NCBI GenBank assembly: GCA_047602185.1
Contig: JASGHY010000001.1
Span: 1,426,001 to 1,490,000 of the forward strand
DNA length: 64,000 nt
Origin: PMP191F sp047602185
Lineage (GTDB): Bacteria > Bacteroidota > Bacteroidia > Chitinophagales > Chitinophagaceae
Direction of reading: 5' to 3'
The stretch's first letter is position 1, and each line of letters begins with the position of its first letter. This document shows positions 1 to 8,379 of this stretch, piece after piece. The position numbers and the translations under genes are program-made. Below the pieces are notes generated by a model. The model did no database searches, was not told the DNA's origin, and saw nothing but the letters and a program-made list of their open reading frames with translations.

Positions 1-330
1 GGCAGTGGTAAAACCGTTTACATCGGCGGACAAAATGCAGTCAATGCAAAAGGAGAGGTGATTGGCAAAGGGGATATCGCTGCCCAGACAGAACAGGCCA
101 TGCAAAACGTTCAGACAGCATTGGAACACAGTGGTGCAGGTTGGGAAAACGTGGTGAAGCTGTCTATTTATATCCTGCAGGGACAGGATCACCTTAAAGG
201 ATTCCAGGCGTCCCGCAAATTCATGCAAAGCAGTACCAATCAGCCAACGGTTACAGTATTATTTGTGGCCAGATTAGGCAATCCTGATTTCCTGCTGGAA
301 ATTGAAGCTATTGCTTTCATTCCTGCGTAA
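1..330 (+). CDS. Rid (YjgF/YER057c/UK114) family protein, 5'-truncated
   Basis: The reading frame is open from the first base, so the start lies left of the window; 109 codons are visible. The Rid fold signature is clear: YIGGQ near the start, an amphipathic helix with EQAMQNVQTALEHSG, and the closing LLEIEAIAF strand. Rid proteins are small trimers, and true RidA hydrolyses reactive 2-aminoacrylate using an arginine shortly before the VARL segment. Aligned on VARL, that position is valine here (PTVTVLFVARL), so this is probably a Rid paralogue without the RidA imine deaminase activity. That alignment was made by eye. No partner gene is visible upstream. Confidence 0.85.
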   Translation, partial: GSGKTVYIGGQNAVNAKGEVIGKGDIAAQTEQAMQNVQTALEHSGAGWENVVKLSIYILQGQDHLKGFQASRKFMQSSTNQPTVTVLFVARLGNPDFLLEIEAIAFIPA

Positions 331-404
331 GCACTAGTAATCAATTAATTACCAGGTACACGGTCGCTTTTTAACAGTTAACAGGTAAAATATTTAAGGA
401 TAAT

Positions 405-427
405 AAGTAAACGTTCATTTACTTTTG
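405..427 (+). promoter_or_regulatory. TetR operator overlapping a Bacteroidota promoter
   Basis: A 20-bp dyad AAGTAAACGTTCATTTACTT (405-424) has perfect 7-bp outer arms and a mostly symmetrical centre. It overlaps TACTTTTG (420-427), an exact match to the Bacteroidota -7 element TAnnTTTG, and lies 21 bases before the TetR start. This is the usual geometry of autorepression by a TetR protein. That the neighbouring regulator binds here is inference. Confidence 0.7.
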
Positions 428-445
428 TGGTATAATCATTCCCCT

Positions 446-1051
446 ATGAGACCCAAAAGCATAGAAAAAGAAGAAGCCATCCGCACCATAGCCTTACAGA
501 TCATTGCAGAAGAAGGATTGGAAAACCTCAGTATGCAAAAGCTGGCTAAGGCAGCCAATATCTCACCACGTACTATTTACATAAAATACGAAGACAAAGA
601 AGACCTGCTGATCAAACTTTTTATCGAAGAAGTATTAGGCAATTACGAATCAGCAGCATTGGCAGGGTTTGATGAAAAAATGGATTTTGCCAAAGGCATC
701 AAAAAGATCTGGTTAAACACTTTCTCTTTCTTTAAGAACAACAAGCCATCCTTTGCATTGCTGCAGTATGGCAAATCATCTCCCTTATTGAATAAGGCCT
801 ACCAGCAAAACAATATTGAAGACGGTGACTTTTTTGCTCCGGTGCATAACTTCTTAAAACATCATATCGCAGCGGGAACCATCCTCAAACTTCACAAAGA
901 TGTGTACAAGGCATTATTGTTTTCACCGCTGCACGACCTGATCAATGAATACTTTGACTACGCAGAACGACCCAAACAGATCATTACAGAAAAAGTACTG
1001 CTGGAATGTTGTGATGCAGTAATAAAAGGGGTGTTAAAAAGTAATCAATAA
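446..1051 (+). CDS. TetR/AcrR family transcriptional regulator
   Basis: A 201-residue regulator with an N-terminal TetR helix-turn-helix at about residues 24-50 (LSMQKLAKAANISPRTIY, then the typical YEDKEDLL) and an all-helical C-terminal ligand domain. ATG 446 is preferred over the in-frame TTG at 425 because the latter lies inside the -7 promoter element. The dyad at 405-424 is a likely operator. The gene is followed after 15 bases by a flavin monooxygenase, so regulator and enzyme are probably co-transcribed and induced by the same compound. The ligand is unknown. Confidence 0.9.
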   Translation: MRPKSIEKEEAIRTIALQIIAEEGLENLSMQKLAKAANISPRTIYIKYEDKEDLLIKLFIEEVLGNYESAALAGFDEKMDFAKGIKKIWLNTFSFFKNNKPSFALLQYGKSSPLLNKAYQQNNIEDGDFFAPVHNFLKHHIAAGTILKLHKDVYKALLFSPLHDLINEYFDYAERPKQIITEKVLLECCDAVIKGVLKSNQ

Positions 1052-1066
1052 CATTAAAACAGAACA

Positions 1067-2212
1067 ATGAGCACAATTAAAAATAAACAGGTAGCGATTG
1101 TAGGTGGAGGCCCGGGAGGATTGACACTGGCAAGACTTTTACATTTAAAAGGAGCTAATGTAAAAGTGTATGAACGCGACCTGAACAAAGATGTAAGGGT
1201 ACAGGGTGCTACACTCGACCTGCACGATGATTCAGGACTGGAAGCACTGCGTGAAGCCGGATTGATGGAAGCATTTAAAGAAAATTATCGCCCGGGAGCC
1301 GACAGAACACGTATTGGAGACAAACACGCCACTATCCTGCTGGATGAGCAGGGTAGAGACAAGAATGAAATGTCACGCCCGGAAATAGATCGCGGCCCAT
1401 TGAGGAAAATGCTGCTGGATTCACTGGCACCCGGCATCGTGGTATGGAACAGTTACCTAGTTTCACTTGTCCGGTCAGGTAGCGGATGGCAGCTTAATTT
1501 TCAGAATGGAACTTCAGCTATTGCAGATATTGTTATTGCTGCCGATGGGGCCAATTCAAAGATACGTCCATTGATCACCTCCATAAAGCCATTCTACTCA
1601 GGTGTAACAATAGTAGAAGGATCCGTTTACAATTCTGCTGAAGCAGCTCCACGTATACACAGCCTGTTAAATGGCGGTAAGTTGTTTATAATGGGTGATA
1701 GCAAAACACTTATTATAAGTTCAAAAGGAGATGGTAGCCTGGTATTTTATACCGGTTGCAAAACAAGTGAGCACTGGTATCGGGAAAGTGGTATCGATTT
1801 CGACAACAAAACACAGGTAAAGAATTGGTTCCTGCACGAGTTTGCCGGGTGGGATAGTATATGGCTGGAGCTATTTGAAAATGCAGAACCGCATTTTATT
1901 CCACGCCCGCAATATTGTATGCCCACCGACCAGCGATGGACAGCATTACCCGATATTACGATGCTTGGTGATGCTGCTCACCTGATGCCACCTTATGCCG
2001 GTGAGGGTGTAAACATGGCCATGCAGGATGCACTGGAACTAAGCAACTGTCTTACAGATCCTGCATTTGCTGATGTACACGAAGCGATTGCGCACTATGA
2101 AAAACAAATGTGTACAAGAGCCGGTGAAATTGCCACTATGACACTGGAACAAACAGCATTATTACATTCTCCCGATGCTATTCCGCATATGCTTGAATTA
2201 CTTGGTCAATAA
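1067..2212 (+). CDS. TetX-like FAD-dependent monooxygenase
   Basis: A 381-residue group A flavoprotein monooxygenase. Visible are the Rossmann dinucleotide motif GGGPGG (residues 13-18), a YERD segment closing the second strand, an ADGANSKIR segment near residue 160, and the FAD-ribityl motif GDAAHLMPP starting near residue 301, followed by AGEGVN. The closest family known to me by these motifs and by length is TetX, which hydroxylates tetracyclines, together with many Bacteroidota relatives of unknown substrate. Placement behind a TetR gene with its own operator supports an inducible detoxification enzyme. Activity on tetracycline cannot be judged from the sequence. Confidence 0.85.
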   Translation: MSTIKNKQVAIVGGGPGGLTLARLLHLKGANVKVYERDLNKDVRVQGATLDLHDDSGLEALREAGLMEAFKENYRPGADRTRIGDKHATILLDEQGRDKNEMSRPEIDRGPLRKMLLDSLAPGIVVWNSYLVSLVRSGSGWQLNFQNGTSAIADIVIAADGANSKIRPLITSIKPFYSGVTIVEGSVYNSAEAAPRIHSLLNGGKLFIMGDSKTLIISSKGDGSLVFYTGCKTSEHWYRESGIDFDNKTQVKNWFLHEFAGWDSIWLELFENAEPHFIPRPQYCMPTDQRWTALPDITMLGDAAHLMPPYAGEGVNMAMQDALELSNCLTDPAFADVHEAIAHYEKQMCTRAGEIATMTLEQTALLHSPDAIPHMLELLGQ

Positions 2213-2238
2213 AATTTGTTGTACAAACAGCCGTTGAT

Positions 2239-2277
2239 AAAATGTCATCAGGTAATTTTGATGACATTTTACATTTG
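2239..2277 (+). promoter_or_regulatory. 12-bp perfect inverted repeat joined to a -7 promoter element
   Basis: AAAATGTCATCA (2239-2250) and TGATGACATTTT (2259-2270) form a perfect 12-bp inverted repeat with an 8-base spacer. The last T of the right arm is the first base of TACATTTG (2270-2277), an exact TAnnTTTG match, 23 bases before the next gene. It may be an operator for that gene or a weak terminator for the monooxygenase. The arms are AT-rich, which favours the operator reading. Confidence 0.6.
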
Positions 2278-2299
2278 CAGCAATATTAAAATACAACAG

Positions 2300-2902
2300 A
2301 TGAGCACACTTCCTGCCAAAGAATCACTGAATATCCGCAGCCTGGTACATGAAAATCCTTTACTGGTTTTTGCATTAAGCTCAGAAGCAGCACAGGAATT
2401 TGATGAGTACCATCCCCTGATCGTTGGCATAGGAAAAGTAAATGCAGCTTATCACCTTACTAAAAAGATTCAGGAACAAAGGCCCAATATCATTATCAAC
2501 CTGGGATCGGCCGGCAGCAACAAGTTCAAAAGGGGAAAAGTGGTTTGCTGTACCCGTTTTATCCAACGCGATATGGACGTAACCGGGCTTGGATACCAGT
2601 TATATGAAACACCATTTTCAGGGTTGCCCCCAGTATTGGAATACGGGCTGCAGTTGGAAGGGTTACCACAGGGCATTTGTGGTACGGGTGACAATTTTGA
2701 AATGGCGCATGCTGCTACAGCATACGATGTAATAGATATGGAGGCCTATCCACTGGCTTTAATTGCCATGCAGGAACAGATCCCTTTCCTTTGCCTGAAA
2801 TACATTTCAGACGGCGCAGATGGCGCCGCAGCAGATGAATGGATGGTACAGGTGCACAATGCGGCGGCAGCTTTCAAAAAGATTTTCACTTCCTTTAAAT
2901 GA
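2300..2902 (+). CDS. MTA/SAH nucleosidase-like phosphorylase-superfamily protein
   Basis: A 200-residue protein of the purine nucleoside phosphorylase/nucleosidase fold. It shows the core elements VGIGKVNAAY, INLGSAG, a DMEAY segment carrying the expected substrate-binding glutamate, and KYISDGAD carrying the expected catalytic aspartate, as in 5'-methylthioadenosine/S-adenosylhomocysteine nucleosidases. At 200 residues it is somewhat shorter than typical MtnN. ATG 2300 is preferred over the upstream in-frame codon at 2216 because a strong -7 element sits at 2270-2277. A general nucleoside N-glycosidase or futalosine hydrolase-like role is also possible. Confidence 0.75.
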   Translation: MSTLPAKESLNIRSLVHENPLLVFALSSEAAQEFDEYHPLIVGIGKVNAAYHLTKKIQEQRPNIIINLGSAGSNKFKRGKVVCCTRFIQRDMDVTGLGYQLYETPFSGLPPVLEYGLQLEGLPQGICGTGDNFEMAHAATAYDVIDMEAYPLALIAMQEQIPFLCLKYISDGADGAAADEWMVQVHNAAAAFKKIFTSFK

Positions 2903-3074
2903 CATTTGTCAACAAAATTTGCCGCCATTTTCTCCTTTTTGAACTAAAGGGTTATTAATCAATGAGTCCGTAGTGGGGCTATTTATTCACACTTTATCCC
3001 CTTCGGGCCTCTCCACTTGCATAATCCAATGGATTTTCTACTTTTATATATCCAAATACTAATCCCCCATACCC

Positions 3075-3530
3075 ATGAAAAAGATCGTGGACCTTTGCCT
3101 GAAAATAAGCATCTGCGCTTGTTCCATTCTCTTCTGTTCATTTGTAACATTTACCCAGATTGGTTTTATTGCAGGAGTTGCCGCTTCCAAAGCCAACGAT
3201 AATATGGCCTGGAATAAGCACGAGCAAACAATCTCCAATGCCGTAGTGTACAGCAATACATTAGTGAGCGTGCGTACAAGCAGCCCGGTAATAGGAGAAA
3301 GTACAGAAACAACTACTACACAATATAGTAAGCCTGCTATTGCAGCAAAAACAGTAAAACATAGTTTCACTGCCAGGTGCAAGAAAGCTCAGCTGCCTAA
3401 GATCGTTATTCAGACACAAACTGAGCAGAATACACCAACAGTAACTGAAGTAACAGCTGATACGCAGCAGCCACCGCCTCTTTTAACAAGCAATGCTTTT
3501 ATGCCTGTAAACTGGCCCGTAAGCTTATAG
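3075..3530 (+). CDS. Hypothetical exported or membrane-anchored protein
   Basis: A 151-residue protein with an N-terminal hydrophobic segment (about residues 8-35) that may be a signal peptide or a single membrane anchor. The rest is polar, threonine- and glutamine-rich, and looks disordered, ending in a proline-rich stretch. No known domain is recognised. A 172-base gap precedes it and a strong terminator hairpin follows at 3591-3614, so it is probably monocistronic. The codon pattern and the terminator support it as a real gene. The antisense frame at 3059-3382 is regarded as a shadow. Confidence 0.55.
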   Translation: MKKIVDLCLKISICACSILFCSFVTFTQIGFIAGVAASKANDNMAWNKHEQTISNAVVYSNTLVSVRTSSPVIGESTETTTTQYSKPAIAAKTVKHSFTARCKKAQLPKIVIQTQTEQNTPTVTEVTADTQQPPPLLTSNAFMPVNWPVSL

Positions 3531-3590
3531 CAATATCTATTCAATCAAATCATATATGAGCACATGCATATGTGTTCAGTAAAAATATTT

Positions 3591-3614
3591 AATGGAGCCC
3601 CATGGCTCCATTTT
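3591..3614 (+). terminator. Rho-independent terminator-like hairpin
   Basis: AATGGAGCC (3591-3599) pairs perfectly with GGCTCCATT (3604-3612) around a 4-base loop CCAT, and is followed by TTCTT. It lies 60 bases downstream of the 151-residue gene. A second imperfect dyad, GAGCACAT/ATGTGTTC, lies just upstream at about 3556-3575. Confidence 0.65.
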
Positions 3615-3657
3615 CTTATCCCTGTATGTCATTGTAAATACGAGCTTATAAACTTGC

Positions 3658-3665
3658 TATCTTTA
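3658..3665 (+). promoter_or_regulatory. Probable -7 promoter element for the DinB-like gene
   Basis: TATCTTTA matches the Bacteroidota TAnnTTTG consensus at 7 of 8 positions and lies 20 bases before the ATG at 3686, a normal distance for these promoters. Confidence 0.4.
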
Positions 3666-3685
3666 GCATAACGCCACCTACGTTC

Positions 3686-4216
3686 ATGCAAAGCAGCAAT
3701 GTCCAAACGATCCTCGGTCAATTCAACAATACCATCCGGCAATGGATAGGGTTTCTTGATGATTATTCACTGGAACAGCTTTCCATCCAACCTCAACCGG
3801 CATCCTGGTCCCTGGGACAGGTTTATATTCACCTGCTCAACGAAACAGGATATTATATAGAGCAGATGAAGGTTGCCACGGCTACCAATGCCAATAGCGA
3901 AAAACAAATGCACAGGGACGGCCTGGCAATGTTTCAAAACAATTCGTTTCCCGACATGCAACTGGAAGGTCCCGCAACCAACACATACATACCACAACCT
4001 GACGATAAAGAAGTATTGAGACAGCAACTGCTGTCACTTCAAAATGAGGTCAATAACATTTTCGCAGTAACTACCACCACCATATCAACCGGTAAAACCG
4101 AACATCCGGGACTAGGCTTTTTCACCAGCCTTCAATGGCTGCAGTTTGCCGAAATGCACATGCGGCATCACCTGAGACAGAAAAACAATATTGACAAACA
4201 ATTACATTTCCTGTAA
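3686..4216 (+). CDS. DinB-superfamily protein
   Basis: A 176-residue four-helix protein of the DinB/YfiT type, metal-binding proteins often acting as thiol-dependent transferases or of unknown role. Diagnostic features are the opening amphipathic helix, PASWSLGQVYIHLLNE with a conserved histidine near residue 49, and the C-terminal EMHMRHHLRQ histidine cluster, which together would form the usual three-histidine metal site. The gene is followed after 5 bases by a secreted hydrolase, suggesting co-transcription. No substrate can be named. Confidence 0.75.
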   Translation: MQSSNVQTILGQFNNTIRQWIGFLDDYSLEQLSIQPQPASWSLGQVYIHLLNETGYYIEQMKVATATNANSEKQMHRDGLAMFQNNSFPDMQLEGPATNTYIPQPDDKEVLRQQLLSLQNEVNNIFAVTTTTISTGKTEHPGLGFFTSLQWLQFAEMHMRHHLRQKNNIDKQLHFL

Positions 4217-4221
4217 TAGCT

Positions 4222-5148
4222 ATGAAAAAAACAATCATCCTGGGCCTTTATATGCTGCTGACAGCAGGCATATTTGCCCAAAAAATTGAAAAGTTTTACC
4301 TCAATCCAAAGGATAGTACTGCCAATAACTACATAGCGGTGATCCCGGAGAATACACCGGTAAAAGGCTTTATGTTCCTGCTGGATGGTTTTGGCAGCCA
4401 GAGCATTTTGCAGGAAACTGAGCTGCCGGTTTATGCAGCACAACAGGGCATCCTGACTATTTTACCCATCCTGAAAACCGGGGTACTCTATTTTGGCGTA
4501 GACAGCGCATCGCAGCAATCATTGAATGAGCAGATAAAGATAGTCGCTGAGAAATTCCATTTACAAGGCAAGAACTTCTATATCGGAGGGTTATCTATCG
4601 GTGGTAGTTGTGCAGTAAAATATGCGGAGCTGGCGGTTAAGAACAATTACACGATCAAACCCAAAGCGGTATTTGCGGTAGATCCGCCGCTCGACTGGGA
4701 ACGGTTTTACAATTCAGCCAAACGCGTGGTAAGGCTTTCAGGTAATCAGCCGGTCAATGGTGAAGTGACCTATATGATCAATCGCATTGAACAGGAAATG
4801 AAAGGAACACCTAAAACAGCACTGCAGAATTATTATGATCTTTCGCCTTATTCGTTTTCAGATACTACCCAGCGCGCTGTAAAAACACTGGTCAACATAC
4901 CCATTATGCTGATCACCGAACCGGATATTGACTGGTGGATGAAACAAAGAGGGTACGACTATGCTTACCTCAATGCAACAGATCTTGCTGCGATGATCAA
5001 TGAGCTGCAACACCTTGGCAATAAAAAGGCTATATTAGTTGCCACCACAGGTAAGGGCTATAGAAAGCCCGCCAATACAAGACACCCGCATTCGTGGAGC
5101 ATTGCAGATAAAGAGCAAACCGTAAACTGGCTGTTATCGCAGAAATAA
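4222..5148 (+). CDS. Secreted alpha/beta hydrolase
   Basis: A 308-residue protein with a signal peptide (residues 1-19, cleavage after GIFA). The nucleophile elbow GLSIGGS places the catalytic serine at residue 125 (G-x-S-x-G-G), after a strand and helix typical of the alpha/beta hydrolase fold. RHPHSW near the C terminus is a candidate for the catalytic histidine. The VDPPLDWERFY segment lies in the lid region. It is probably a periplasmic esterase or peptidase-like enzyme of unknown substrate. It lies 5 bases after the DinB-like gene. Confidence 0.75.
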   Translation: MKKTIILGLYMLLTAGIFAQKIEKFYLNPKDSTANNYIAVIPENTPVKGFMFLLDGFGSQSILQETELPVYAAQQGILTILPILKTGVLYFGVDSASQQSLNEQIKIVAEKFHLQGKNFYIGGLSIGGSCAVKYAELAVKNNYTIKPKAVFAVDPPLDWERFYNSAKRVVRLSGNQPVNGEVTYMINRIEQEMKGTPKTALQNYYDLSPYSFSDTTQRAVKTLVNIPIMLITEPDIDWWMKQRGYDYAYLNATDLAAMINELQHLGNKKAILVATTGKGYRKPANTRHPHSWSIADKEQTVNWLLSQK

Positions 5149-5171
5149 AGATCTGGAAGTTTGTACACATC

Positions 5172-5612
5172 ATGAATACAAGCAGTAAAATAAAGATCTG
5201 GACAATCATTTTGCAGGCCCTTATCGTCGTTGGCTTTGGGCACGGCATCATTCCTTTCATAGGAATTGAAATATACTGGTTTCCTTATTTCACAAAGGAA
5301 CACTTCAGCTTTGCACCGGATGCCCCGTTTGAAGGGCATTTGCCGGTAATTGGCTTAATAACATTGCTGGGGCAGGCCTCCCTGGTAACATCTATGGTAC
5401 ATCAAAAAAAGCTCGTTAAAAACATTACCCAGGTTACAGGACTGATCCTGCTCTGGATAAGCATCGCTTATTTTATTTATAACAGCGAAAGAAGCAATAA
5501 TATTTATTTTGTGTTTATAACAAGCTTACCCTTTACAGTGTTAACACTTCTGACCTTTGCACAGAAACCATTGAAAAGATTATACAATGCTATCATCGAG
5601 ACTATAGCATAG
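5172..5612 (+). CDS. Four-helix membrane protein of unknown function
   Basis: A 146-residue protein with four hydrophobic segments at about residues 10-30, 56-76, 84-104 and 112-130, separated by short polar loops. No family motif is recognised with certainty; the topology and size resemble small DoxX-like or DUF membrane proteins. It begins 23 bases after the hydrolase gene and probably belongs to the same transcript. A 285-base gap without a recognisable gene follows. Confidence 0.6.
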   Translation: MNTSSKIKIWTIILQALIVVGFGHGIIPFIGIEIYWFPYFTKEHFSFAPDAPFEGHLPVIGLITLLGQASLVTSMVHQKKLVKNITQVTGLILLWISIAYFIYNSERSNNIYFVFITSLPFTVLTLLTFAQKPLKRLYNAIIETIA

Positions 5613-5897
5613 CTTCGTTAAATTTTCAGAACAGGTAAGCAAACCAGCCTAAGCTGTCAATCTAAGCCTCGTTACAAAAACGATTAACCGATAACCTCCT
5701 CATCACACTGAAGGTAACCAATGACGTCTGTTCGGGTTCTTTGGACAAGATGTTACCGCCCGCATAAGACAATCACTTTTTTTGTTATACGATCTGCATA
5801 TAATAATTTGCAGCAGGCTATAGTTAAAGTCAGGTGCACGCTTTATAAGCCTTACAACAGATGTTGTAAAACGAATTAAGCAATCAAACAGAAAAAA

Positions 5898-7205
5898 GTG
5901 AGACAACTTTTTATACTGCTATTTTTTGCTACCACTTTACAAGCGCAGCAAACTGACACGTTAAAAGATGACAGGTTTACTATTCATGCCCAGACAACAG
6001 TTATCTATCAATTCAAGCCTTCTTTCAGCGTCAAATATTCAGGAGACAATAGTTTGTTGCCGGAACAGGAAGAAAAAACGTCCATAACCTCAACGCTCTT
6101 TATGGGAGCACGACTATGGAAGGGCGCAAGTCTTTTTGTTAACCCGGAAATTGCCGGTGGCTCAGGACTAAGCCAGGCGTTAGGCATTGCGGCTGCAACA
6201 AACGGAGAAACATTCAGGATCGGCAGTCCGGAACCTAAGATCTACCTGGCCCGCGTTTTCTACAGGCAGCTTTTTGCTTTGACCAGGGAACAAACATACC
6301 AGCAAACCGATTTTAACCAGTTAGCCCAGCATTTACCGGCACGATACCTGGCAGTTACCGTTGGCAAAATTGGCGTTGCTGATTATTTTGACGATAACAA
6401 TTTCAGTCATGATCCCCGCACCCAGTTCATGAGCTGGGGCTTAATGGACAATGGAGCCTGGGATTATCCGGCAAATACAAGAGGTTATACCCCCAGTGTG
6501 GTTTTGGAATACGTATCACCCAGGCATGAGCTCAGATACAGTTTTTCACTGGTTCCCGCAGTAGCCAATGGAAGTAAAATGAACTGGAACATTGCAAAGG
6601 CCAATGCACAAACACTGGAATACACACACCGTCACAAGATTAACGGCCATGATGGGGCTATCAGGGTTTTAGCATTCTTTAATACCACCGACATGGGCAA
6701 CTACAGGCAAAGCATTGCGCTAAACCCACAAGCCCCTGATATTGAAAGCACACGTGAATATGGCAATACCAAATACGGGTTTGGCATTAATGCAGAGCAG
6801 GAAATTACCAACGATATAGGCTGCTTTCTCAGGGCAAGCTGGAACGATGGACGTAATGAGACCTGGGCATTTACAGAAATAGATCACTCCATCAGCGCAG
6901 GCTTGTCAATGACCGGGCAACGATGGAAAAGAGAAAACGACAATATCGGCCTTGCTTATGTCAGTTCTGGTATCTCCAAACCACATCGCGATTATTTAAA
7001 AGCAGGAGGAAAGGGCTTTATACTGGGTGATGGCAACCTCAATTATAAATGGGAACATTTAGCAGAACTCTATTACTCCTTTGAACTGGTAAAAAAACTC
7101 ATTTATATTACCGGCGCATACCAGTTCCTTGTAAATCCCGGTTACAATAAGGATAGAAAAGGCCCTGTAAATATTTTATCAGTAAGATTTCATGCCAGTA
7201 TATGA
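5898..7205 (+). CDS. OprB-like carbohydrate porin
   Basis: A 435-residue outer-membrane beta-barrel protein starting at GTG, with a signal peptide ending in TLQAQ. The mature start DRFTIHAQTTVIYQ, followed by FSVKYSGDNSLLP, is typical of the Bacteroidota carbohydrate-porin group related to OprB. Alternating strands and aromatic girdles run to the end, and the final residues form a barrel-closing strand (VNILSVRFHASI). No inner-membrane transporter lies beside it, so the solute is unknown. An ATG start is absent in the immediate region, hence GTG 5898. Confidence 0.75.
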   Translation: MRQLFILLFFATTLQAQQTDTLKDDRFTIHAQTTVIYQFKPSFSVKYSGDNSLLPEQEEKTSITSTLFMGARLWKGASLFVNPEIAGGSGLSQALGIAAATNGETFRIGSPEPKIYLARVFYRQLFALTREQTYQQTDFNQLAQHLPARYLAVTVGKIGVADYFDDNNFSHDPRTQFMSWGLMDNGAWDYPANTRGYTPSVVLEYVSPRHELRYSFSLVPAVANGSKMNWNIAKANAQTLEYTHRHKINGHDGAIRVLAFFNTTDMGNYRQSIALNPQAPDIESTREYGNTKYGFGINAEQEITNDIGCFLRASWNDGRNETWAFTEIDHSISAGLSMTGQRWKRENDNIGLAYVSSGISKPHRDYLKAGGKGFILGDGNLNYKWEHLAELYYSFELVKKLIYITGAYQFLVNPGYNKDRKGPVNILSVRFHASI

Positions 7206-7268
7206 TGTATTGTTTTATAACTGGTACAAATGATTTCTGACCTGTCTCCACGAGATAATCACACAAAT

Positions 7269-7883
7269 ATGAGATTGTTTGATCTTTTTAAAAGAAGCGA
7301 AAAATCCGGAAAGCCGAAAACTGATAACGGAATTACAGGCCCTACATTCCTGGAACACTTTACAGAACATATTCAAAATCCTCAAAAGCTACTAAAAAAC
7401 GAATGGAGAAGACAACTTAGAACTCCTTCTGGCCAAACACAATTCAGAATAAAATTCTATGGCCGGTTGCATCATACTTATCCGGAACTGATAACAGCTA
7501 CAGATTTTGCCCCGGCTTTAGTATATGCAATTGATGAGTCTTCAGGACAGGGCATTCTCTTGTTTGATGGGTGTAGACATGGTTATAATGCCTTATTCGC
7601 CGACACTTTTACTCCCGAACAAATCACAACCAGGCCAGCTACGAATATTTACAAAGACCAAAATGGGAACGAGTTTTTTGCCATAACTATTTCTGCATGC
7701 TATAATATTGACTACAATGATGAATTAGCCAATGAAGTTGACGAAACGGGATTTATTCAACTACCCGATGGTAGTAAAATTGAATCAGAGGAAGCAATAA
7801 GAAATGGTTTCAGCACATTAAGTATCCAGGCAACTTCCGACAGAGGGCAATCGATAAATATTATATCAGAAGAACTTGCCTGA
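7269..7883 (+). CDS. Hypothetical cytoplasmic protein
   Basis: A 204-residue soluble protein if ATG 7269 (MRLFDLFKRSEK) is the start; an in-frame ATG at 7230 would add 13 residues. MRLFDLFKRSEK is a typical N terminus and the preceding residues look untranslated. It contains FDGCRHGYNALFADTF and FFAITISACYNIDYNDE, which resemble immunity- or SMI1-type small proteins in texture, but no family can be named. It ends 29 bases before yqgE, so the two may share a transcript, although a promoter-like element lies between them. Confidence 0.55.
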   Translation: MRLFDLFKRSEKSGKPKTDNGITGPTFLEHFTEHIQNPQKLLKNEWRRQLRTPSGQTQFRIKFYGRLHHTYPELITATDFAPALVYAIDESSGQGILLFDGCRHGYNALFADTFTPEQITTRPATNIYKDQNGNEFFAITISACYNIDYNDELANEVDETGFIQLPDGSKIESEEAIRNGFSTLSIQATSDRGQSINIISEELA

Positions 7884-7900
7884 TAAACAAATATGCCTGT

Positions 7901-7908
7901 TAACTTTA
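7901..7908 (+). promoter_or_regulatory. Possible -7 element for yqgE (near-leaderless)
   Basis: TAACTTTA fits TAnnTTTG at 7 of 8 positions but ends only 4 bases before ATG 7913. If used, it would give a leaderless or very short leader transcript. Confidence 0.25.
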
Positions 7909-7912
7909 CCCC

Positions 7913-8353
7913 ATGCAAGCCGGTACATTCTTAAAAAGCACTTCCTTTTTAGAAGGTGACTTCTTTGAAGACACCATTATACTTATTACCGAGTATAACG
8001 AAAAAGGAGCGATAGGATTTGTTGTCAACAAGCTATTTCCCCGAAAATTCAATGAACTGGAAGAGTTCAGGCACTGCACCCCCTTGGCTTTATATGACGG
8101 TGGCCCGGTAGATCGTGAACACCTGTTCTTCATACACCAGCGCCCTGAATTGATCCACGGCGGCGTAAGAGTGACTGAGAATATTTACTTCGGAGGTGAT
8201 TTTAAAGAAGCAGTCCGGCTTATCAACAACAAAACGATCACAGAAAAAGATCTCAGGCTCTTTATTGGATATTGTGGCTGGGAGCAACATGACCTGGAAG
8301 CCGAGATAGAAGAGGGGAGTTGGCTGATTGAGGAAGCAGGAAAACTATTTTAA
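7913..8353 (+). CDS. yqgE: YqgE/AlgH family protein
   Basis: A 146-residue protein with the family hallmarks: GTFLKSTSFLEGDFFEDTIILI at the start, then GAIGFVVNK, YDGGPV, and the C-terminal FIGYCGWEQHDLEAEIEEGSW block. The YqgE/AlgH family (UPF0301) is widespread; its biochemical role is unsettled, with AlgH linked to alginate regulation in Pseudomonas. The protein is shorter than the roughly 185 residues usual in proteobacteria, mainly at the C terminus. It converges with the LytTR regulator gene that follows on the other strand. Confidence 0.9.
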   Translation: MQAGTFLKSTSFLEGDFFEDTIILITEYNEKGAIGFVVNKLFPRKFNELEEFRHCTPLALYDGGPVDREHLFFIHQRPELIHGGVRVTENIYFGGDFKEAVRLINNKTITEKDLRLFIGYCGWEQHDLEAEIEEGSWLIEEAGKLF

Positions 8354-8379
8354 AAATACAGGGCCAGGAATAAAGGGTA

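Noticed and set aside
3059..3382. Minus-strand frame of 107 codons with hydrophobic stretches
   Set aside because: It mirrors the plus-strand gene that carries a signal-like start and is followed by a terminator on that strand.
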